Origin: Arctopsyche grandis
Taxonomy: Eukaryota > Arthropoda > Insecta > Trichoptera > Hydropsychidae
Direction: 5' to 3'
DNA length: 64,000 nt
NCBI RefSeq assembly: GCF_051622035.1
Contig: NC_135365.1
Span: forward strand, 9,342,001 to 9,406,000
The position numbers were made by a program, and so were the translations under genes. Shown piece after piece: positions 58,256 through 64,000 of the stretch. The notes under the pieces are model-generated. The model did not search any database and was not told the origin of the DNA. It worked only from the letters and a program-made list of their open reading frames with translations. Positions within the stretch are counted from its first letter, which is position 1, and the number at the start of each line of letters is the position of its first letter.

Positions 58256-58559
58256 TCATTTATACTAATTTAATAACGCCCGTGATGTATACGATAAAAA
58301 GTAAATTATTCATTTGAAATAAAGAAAATTTAAAAACCCCTAACATTTAAACTAATTCAATGACATCTTAAAATGATATTCAATGAGTCACAATGACATT
58401 CGCTTAAAATGTAATTATTCAATTTAAATAAGAATATATTGGTGCGGTTGAGAACACCTGTAATTTATACTAATTTAATAACATCCGCGATCTATACGAT
58501 AAAAAGTACCATATAAATCGATAAATATAATACAATAAAAAGTTACTTTTTCCATTAAA

Positions 58560-58710
58560 ATAGGAAAATTTAGAATTTTTGAACATTTTGTCGCTTGAAC
58601 ATTATTTCCGTGAACATTTTGTCGCGGGTACATTTTGTCAGTGCACTAATTATCGGGTACATTTTGTCGTTGAACCTTTTGGACTTGCACCAATTGTCGT
58701 GTAACCATCA
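58560..58710 (+). repeat. Degenerate ACATTTTGTCG repeat
   Basis: GAACATTTTGTCG-like units recur about six times with spacer bases varied (GAACATTTTGTCGCTTG, GTACATTTTGTCAGTG, GTACATTTTGTCGTTG). Simple tandem degenerate repeat. Confidence 0.65.
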
Positions 58711-59000
58711 TTAGTCCAGTGTTTATGGGATTGTCCTAATGATCATCAGTGGTCTAGTTACATGTTCTTTCAAACTAAAAATTACCTAATCATATGTTCA
58801 AATTGATTGTTAATATCAACAGTCAATCCTTTTTTTTCAATCATCATTTATATTATTCTAATGGTGCTACCCGGCTTCGCTCGGTTCCACTTTTGACGAT
58901 CTCTTCCGTTTTAGCACGAATATAATAAAAGTAACTTGAAATGGAAATGCAGTCTAGTAGTGAGAATACCGTTGAACCATGAAAAAAAATCTTCATCCGA

Positions 59001-59130
59001 CCAATGACAAATGTCTTTAACCAATTCAGCCAATCAGAAACGACTTTGATGATAGCCAATCAGAAACGACTTTGACGACAGCCAATCCGAAACGAATTAC
59101 AGACACCGTTTCGATTTTATATGTTATATA
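59001..59130 (+). repeat. CCAAT-box tandem module followed by a TATA box
   Basis: CCAAT at 59001, 59021, 59030, 59056 and 59082, three of them followed within a few bases by GAAACGACTTTGA, then TTATATATAAAA near 59124-59135. Paralogous to 1805-1960. Confidence 0.65.
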
Positions 59131-59892
59131 TAAAAACCGAAGAGTTATATGTATGCATCGAAAAGTATGAAGATTTCAGAAAAACAAATTTTAGAATCGC
59201 AGGAGTATTCGTTATGCATAGGAATGTGGCGTGACGACCGATCGTGTAGAAGAGACCCAGAGTAGCAGGGAAGTGGGGACCTGAGTGTCTGACATGTGCT
59301 CCTGACATTGAGCGCCCGAGTTAAAACGGGTGACGTCAGCGTCAGAGCGTACACACATACACACATCCACGAAGACACACACACATTAATTTATCATTTC
59401 GACGTGGGCGAACGGCGAGCGTATTATGGTCCGTACGCACCAAACCAACGACGATTTTGGGCCAACTTTTAAAACCAGTACCGTACAAAATATCGAAATA
59501 AAAATTAAATAAAAAAATTGAAATTAAATATCAAAATTAAGCTAACGAGCGAGATTGAGCTAAAATTAGATCATCGTTGATGTTTTGAATTACAACAATG
59601 TTTTGAATTACGACAAAACGCATTACAACCAGAGAAATATTATAATTACGAGCGAAAAAAACCTTGTTATTGTTTCTTATAAGTCGTCACGATACACTAC
59701 TGTGTTTCCCCCTTCGGAAATATTTAACCAACGAAGATTTTGGGCCAACTTTTAAAACCAGTAGCGTACAAAATATCGAAATAAAAATGAAATAAAAAAA
59801 TTGAAATTAAATATCAAAATTAAGCTAACGAGCGAGATTGAGCTAAAATTAGATCATCGTTGATGTTTTGAATTACAACAATGTTTTGAATT

Positions 59893-61163
59893 ACAACGAT
59901 ATTTTTTTAATTTTTTATTTATTTATTTAACATATTAGCCACAGTGACATTACAGAGATCTCCAACGCGTCGCTGTGGCCGGTCATTCAGTAATAATAAC
60001 ATGATAACAGTAATAATAACTTATAATAATAACAATATTAACACAACATCATTAAAATCATAAAATCATAAAAAAAAGAAAAAACATAGATAAAGTAATA
60101 ACAATCATTAATATTTATAATAGGCAAAATCAACCACTGGCATTCCTCAACAACCACTCAACCAGATTAGTATATTTTATATTGAAGAGGTCAATTTCAC
60201 CAGAAATCCTGTTAAGCAGATATATCGCTCTAGATATAGGAGCCGTTGACAACATATTTGTGCGAGCCACAGGAGGAACAAACAAATCACGATTTCTCAA
60301 GTCCCTGAATTTACAAGGTGCATTAAACCTAAATTCCTTTAGAACCTGAGGATTGTGTATTATCCCATTCAACAGCTTAAAAAAGTGTCTTCCCAGTAAC
60401 ATATTCCGACGAGACTCCAATGAGTTGAAACCTAACGCCCCTAATAGGAATGCACTAGGATATAGCCAAGGATAATAACCATACTGTTTCAAATAAAGAT
60501 ATCTGAGAAACCGTTTTTGGATTCTCTCAATCTTCAATGAATGAGTTATATGGGTAGGATTCCATATAATAGAAGAAAATTCTAGAATACTACGTACTAA
60601 AGATTCATAAAGAATTTTAAGCACCAACGTACTCTGGAAAGGTTTGCTAACTCTTAGTAAGAATCCCAGCATTTTTGTTGCACGCAAACAAATATTGTCT
60701 ATGTGTCGTTTAAATTGAAAATTATTCGAGAACAAGACCCCCAAATCACAATATTCATCTACAAACTTTAATTCAACACCACTTAGGCGATATGGATAAA
60801 TCAAGCGATTTGAAGATCTTGTCACATTGAGAACACAGCATTTTTGAATGCTAAAAAATAATTTATTATCGACAGACCAACTTGACAGCGCATCTAAGTC
60901 CAATTGGAGAAGGGCTGCGTCACTATGAGACTTAACTGTCTTAAAAAGCTTAAGGTCATCGGCGGATAAAAGATAGTCTGAATACTTAATTATTTTTGAG
61001 ATGTCATTAATGTAAATTAAAAAGAATCATGCACAGAGTCGTCAAGCCAGGTTTCCGTTAGTACCAGGATGTCAGCACATTGAATAGCCGAGTTAGAACC
61101 TAATTCATCCAGTTTAGATTTAAGGCCTCGTACATTTTGATAGAAAATGCTTATATTATGCAT
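59893..61163 (-). pseudogene. Internally deleted LINE (endonuclease start joined to reverse-transcriptase end)
   Basis: From the ATG at 61163 the minus strand reads MHNISIFYQNVRGLKSKLDE, then ADILVLTETWLDDSVHDSF: the start of an apurinic-type endonuclease. After a junction near 61020 with a frame change it reads IYINDISKII ... LLSADDLKLFK (reverse-transcriptase A/C boxes; SADD instead of the usual F/Y-ADD), and stays open to 60130 with YCDLGVLFSNNFQFKRHI, SILEFSSIIWNPTH and RIQKRFLRYLYL. The 3'UTR ends in TAAATAAATAAATAAAAAA near 59905. Jockey/CR1-like non-LTR type. Inactive because the middle is missing. Confidence 0.85.
60130..60903 (-). CDS. Open C-terminal reverse-transcriptase fragment of the LINE
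   Basis: 257 codons from an internal ATG; the frame is open upstream to about 61010. Contains the thumb and C-terminal region of a non-LTR reverse transcriptase (SSWSVDNKLFFSIQKCCVLN, LVLKILYESLVRSILEFSSI, GALGFNSLESRRNMLLGRHF). It lacks the palm motifs upstream of the ADD box, so it cannot be a working enzyme. The long open frame suggests insertion was recent. Confidence 0.8.
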   Translation of the reverse strand: MDLDALSSWSVDNKLFFSIQKCCVLNVTRSSNRLIYPYRLSGVELKFVDEYCDLGVLFSNNFQFKRHIDNICLRATKMLGFLLRVSKPFQSTLVLKILYESLVRSILEFSSIIWNPTHITHSLKIERIQKRFLRYLYLKQYGYYPWLYPSAFLLGALGFNSLESRRNMLLGRHFFKLLNGIIHNPQVLKEFRFNAPCKFRDLRNRDLFVPPVARTNMLSTAPISRAIYLLNRISGEIDLFNIKYTNLVEWLLRNASG

Positions 61164-61334
61164 TACAACCAGAGAAATATTATAATTACGAGCGAAAAAA
61201 ACCTTGTTATTGTTTCTTATAAGTCGTCACGATACACCAATGTGTTTCGCCGTCGATGAAATATTTAACAAAAAAAATGTCGGTGATTTGTCAAAGGGTT
61301 TTTTTTTCTTTCGTCGAAATAAAATTAATAATCA

Positions 61335-61486
61335 CACATTATCCGATAAATTTTACCTCTGAGATGGATTTAATTATTTGATTTATTTCGACGAGAGAAA
61401 CAATTGAAGACATTATCCGATAAAATTTACCTCTGAAATGATTTAATTAATTGATTTATTACGACGAGAGAAACAATTGAAGACAA
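61335..61486 (+). repeat. ~75-bp direct repeat inside the foldback element
   Basis: CATTATCCGATAAATTTTAC-CTCTGAGATG ... GACGAGAGAAACAATTGAAGA occurs twice in a row (61336 and 61410). Confidence 0.85.
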
Positions 61487-62115
61487 AAAAATTTCCTTTG
61501 ATAAAACCGACAACGTCTCGGGTTGAAGAGATCGAAGACGTCACCCATACTTACACATAATATATGCTCAGTAGCTGCGCATTACGGGGAAGTAAAAATA
61601 ATAATTCTTTGATTTTTTTTTTCGATCTTAGTGCGCATCTACGTAAGTCAAAGCATCTTCGACAAACAAAAGTCGAGGATTATCTGTATGTGATTGTTGA
61701 TGATCTAATTTTAGGTCAATCTCGAAAATTTATTTAAATTGGGCATGTTCTGTTTTAACTTTCAATATTTTATTTTAATTTTAATATATTGATTATGATT
61801 TTATTTTGATATTTGAATTTAATTTTAATATAATAATAATATTTTTAATTTTGATATTTAATTTCAATTTTTAAATTTAATTTTTATTTCGATATTTTGT
61901 ACGCTACTGGTTTAATCCTGCTGGTTAAATCGTTGGACCAAATTCGTCGTTGGTTTGGTCCGTACGCAGCATTATGAGCGCTCTCGACTTTTTACTATTA
62001 ATACGCGCGCGCGCATATAAATTACTGAATATTATATTTATATACAACATATAAATTTATTTTAATTGGTGTATCAATTCCTTTCCGAAGCAACACGTTG
62101 AAATCAACGGGCACT

Positions 62116-63071
62116 CGGTTGAAAATTAAAAAAAAGTTTTATGTAAAATATTTTTTCGTCATGCTTTGTTCAAATTAACAATCAAAATGATTATTGATTT
62201 TAATTAATAAACAATGTAGAGATTAAACCAAATAATATATTATATATAAAGAAAAACTACATCTATTATACAAACAGTTTGTTTTCTGATTCTATTTACG
62301 TTGAGTTATTTGGTACTTCAAATTAGGCCAATATTTTACAAATCAAACATTTTCCTATATAGATTTTCCTATTAGATATATGACGTACCTAAATACATAA
62401 TTACATATACATAGGTGTGTATACATATAATATTATTTATGAACTACACATATCACTACATACATATATCACTTTTAAATTTACAATCGCATTTTTGCGA
62501 TAAGAATCTCAAGTGTTTATTTCATCGGAAACATTGAACTAATTAAATTTTAAGCGTCTTCATGCACAAATAACACACGTGATTGTTTTCGCTCTATTCG
62601 GTCTCAGAAAACGATAAAAGACAGTAAACGACGCTAGTTTATATTAGTGTATAATACCAAAATGGTATAACCGTGTACAATAAATGTGAGATATCACAGC
62701 AATAAGCTGATTGATATTGCCGTAGTTAAAACTATCGTCAGTTTAGATAAACGTGCCTTCATTTGAAGTGGAAAAAATTAATACAAGGTACGAACTGTAA
62801 GCTTGTGTAAGCTGTAATCTTGGCGATGATTCAGATTATTATTGCAAATTATTTCAATGTGCAAATCAGCAAGCGGAAAATAAATACAAATATGCTTATA
62901 TTTGTAATATTTATTTTGATTTATCATTTCTATATACATATGTACGTACAGTATGCGTTATCTTCAAGTTAGTCATTTTAACATATGCATGTATGAAATT
63001 GATAGAATTTGATATGAATTTGTGAAATAATTAAAATATAAAATCATATAAACGATGATATATGTATGTAG
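62116..63071. other. Intergenic or far-upstream DNA, nothing recognised
   Basis: AT-rich, without a supported exon or repeat. Confidence 0.4.
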
Positions 63072-63679
63072 TTAACCCTCCCTCCCCGAAGTGGGGTATG
63101 CAAGTGCCCCAATTTTTACGTTTTTCGTAATAACTACATATGTGGTTTTCAAAGCTATACACCCTATATTTCTTGTATTCCTAAAATGAACTACAAGAAA
63201 TTTATTTTCATACATTTTGTATGATTTAGAAAAGGGGTACAGGTGTACATAAAAAAACACATTTATACATTACTAAGTTCCAAAGTATGATTTAAAGGCG
63301 GTAGCGATAAGTCATGTTTTTGACTGTTCGTTTGCATATTCTTGTTGATCGATTAATCAATGCGAGAGAAATAGACATGTATATTTTTGTAAGCTATTGT
63401 TTTCATCGTGGCTATTGAGTCATGCAGTCGCCTGTTGGCCTTACCTATTATGTGCGTTTGGATGTCGATACTTGTCGTTATTTTTTAATACAAAAATAGT
63501 CAAAAACATGCTATAGGACTAAAACTTTTTTATGTTGATGTATAAATTGATTAATAAGATATATATTGAACCCATTTGTAATGAGAAAAGCTGTATTTTG
63601 ATTAAAAGATACTGGGGTCTTACTCGACCCCGGTTAGGGATACTCGTTCGATTTCGGCGCTCCGTCCTTCAAAGGTTAA
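63072..63679. mobile_element. Possible TTAA-flanked element
   Basis: [TTAA]CCCTCCCTCCCC ... CCTTCAAAGG[TTAA]. TTAA is present at both sides and the left end is C-rich, but the inverted repeat is poor. Weak candidate. Confidence 0.3.
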
Positions 63680-63724
63680 GAAAAATATTTATTTGATATT
63701 TTTTAAATGATGCTTACTTTTTTA

Positions 63725-63785
63725 CAAACCTCCTTTACGTTTCACTTACGATTACAATTCAGAGGACTTTTTACCTCTTATTTAC
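63725..63785 (-). repeat. Fragment of interspersed repeat family C
   Basis: ACCTCCTTTACGTTTCACTT-ACGATTACAATTCAG matches the reverse of the end of 12745-13015. Confidence 0.6.
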
Positions 63786-64000
63786 AAGCTTTATATTAGG
63801 TTTACTTCGACGATCTATCTGACAATACTTCCTACATTCTTACATTTTGCGAGGTTTGGCCCCCGATAGAGATTTTAATTGTGTCCGCTAAGTCGATAGT
63901 GAAAGATCATCGTAATTAGCATATTTCAAAATTCAAAAAATCTCGAGACGATGATAGCTCTCGATTACGTTCGATATTATATATACATAGGTATATGATA

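Larger units (their letters stand above)
59429..61968. mobile_element. Foldback-like DNA element (~2.5 kb) containing a LINE
   Basis: Left end GTCCGTACGCACCAAACCAA-CGACGA and right end TCGTCG-TTGGTTTGGTCCGTACGCA are inverted repeats. The AT-rich arms remain alignable for about 250 bp (CGTACAAAATATCGAAATAA is shared in inverted orientation at 59479 and 61887). The left arm is duplicated (59449-59729 and 59730-59890). Flanks GTATTATG / GCATTATG look like an 8-bp target duplication; a TCCGTACGCA pair is an alternative reading. Long arms with internal repeats suggest a Foldback or Mutator-like element. No transposase was seen. Confidence 0.75.
58855..62115 (-). mobile_element. ACTAGT-family element split by the foldback element
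   Basis: Right flank 61977-62115 (GTGTATCAATTCCTTTCCGA, GTTGAAATCAACGGGCAC) and left flank 58858-59428 (ACCCGGCTTCGCTCGGT, CCAAT modules, GGGTGACGTCAGCGTCAGAG, CA repeat, CATTTCGACGTG) together match, in reverse, the uninterrupted copy at 4081-4560. About 740 bp belong to this element; the rest is inserted. Confidence 0.75.

Overview
The window is nuclear DNA of an animal, almost certainly an insect. It is AT-rich, its genes are split by many small introns with ordinary GT/AG sites, and the intergenic space and introns are full of short transposons, a tRNA-derived SINE and non-LTR retrotransposon remains. Many repeats and the overall style fit a moth, butterfly or related order, but the sequence alone does not settle the order. 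There are no bacterial features such as operons, CRISPR arrays or insertion sequences.

Three host genes can be supported, all on the minus strand. (1) 8633-8879 is the first coding exon of an LRCH-type gene (leucine-rich repeat plus calponin homology); the rest lies beyond the left end or was not recognised. (2) 12443-17982 is a complete 11-exon gene for mitochondrial elongation factor G1. My splice model gives 748 residues in one open frame and keeps the G1, G3 and G4 GTPase motifs. (3) 24043-52883 is an SLC4-family Na+-driven anion exchanger/bicarbonate transporter (Ndae1-like). The model has eleven exons, a possible 63-nt cassette exon, and two alternative C-termini: a short one ending at 28832 and a long one that splices on to two exons about 4.4 kb further downstream.

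Region by region: 1-8.3 kb is a repeat-rich flank (SINE, TTAA-flanked MITEs, a hAT hairpin MITE, decayed LINE sequence, a long TA microsatellite). 8.3-9.1 kb is the LRCH exon and a GC-rich upstream stretch. 9.1-11 kb is a tandem duplication containing a LINE fragment that itself carries a hAT-type insertion. 12.4-18 kb is mEFG1, with two SINEs head to head in intron 4 and two DNA-transposon remnants in intron 6. 18.2-24 kb is intergenic with several inverted-repeat elements. 24-53 kb is the transporter gene, whose introns hold at least ten mobile-element copies. 53.1-55 kb is a tandem array of roughly 300-bp units carrying ACTTCCGG about every 150 bp, just upstream of the transporter's first recognised exon. 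55-64 kb is repeat-rich and includes a foldback-like element of about 2.5 kb that sits inside an older repeat and contains a LINE.

The three genes show no functional link beyond sharing a strand. The most unusual material is the layered mobile-element structure, in which second copies inside the window show the empty target sites; the motif array upstream of Ndae1; and the two Ndae1 C-termini. All splice models were built by eye from reading frames, phase agreement and knowledge of the protein families, without transcript data.
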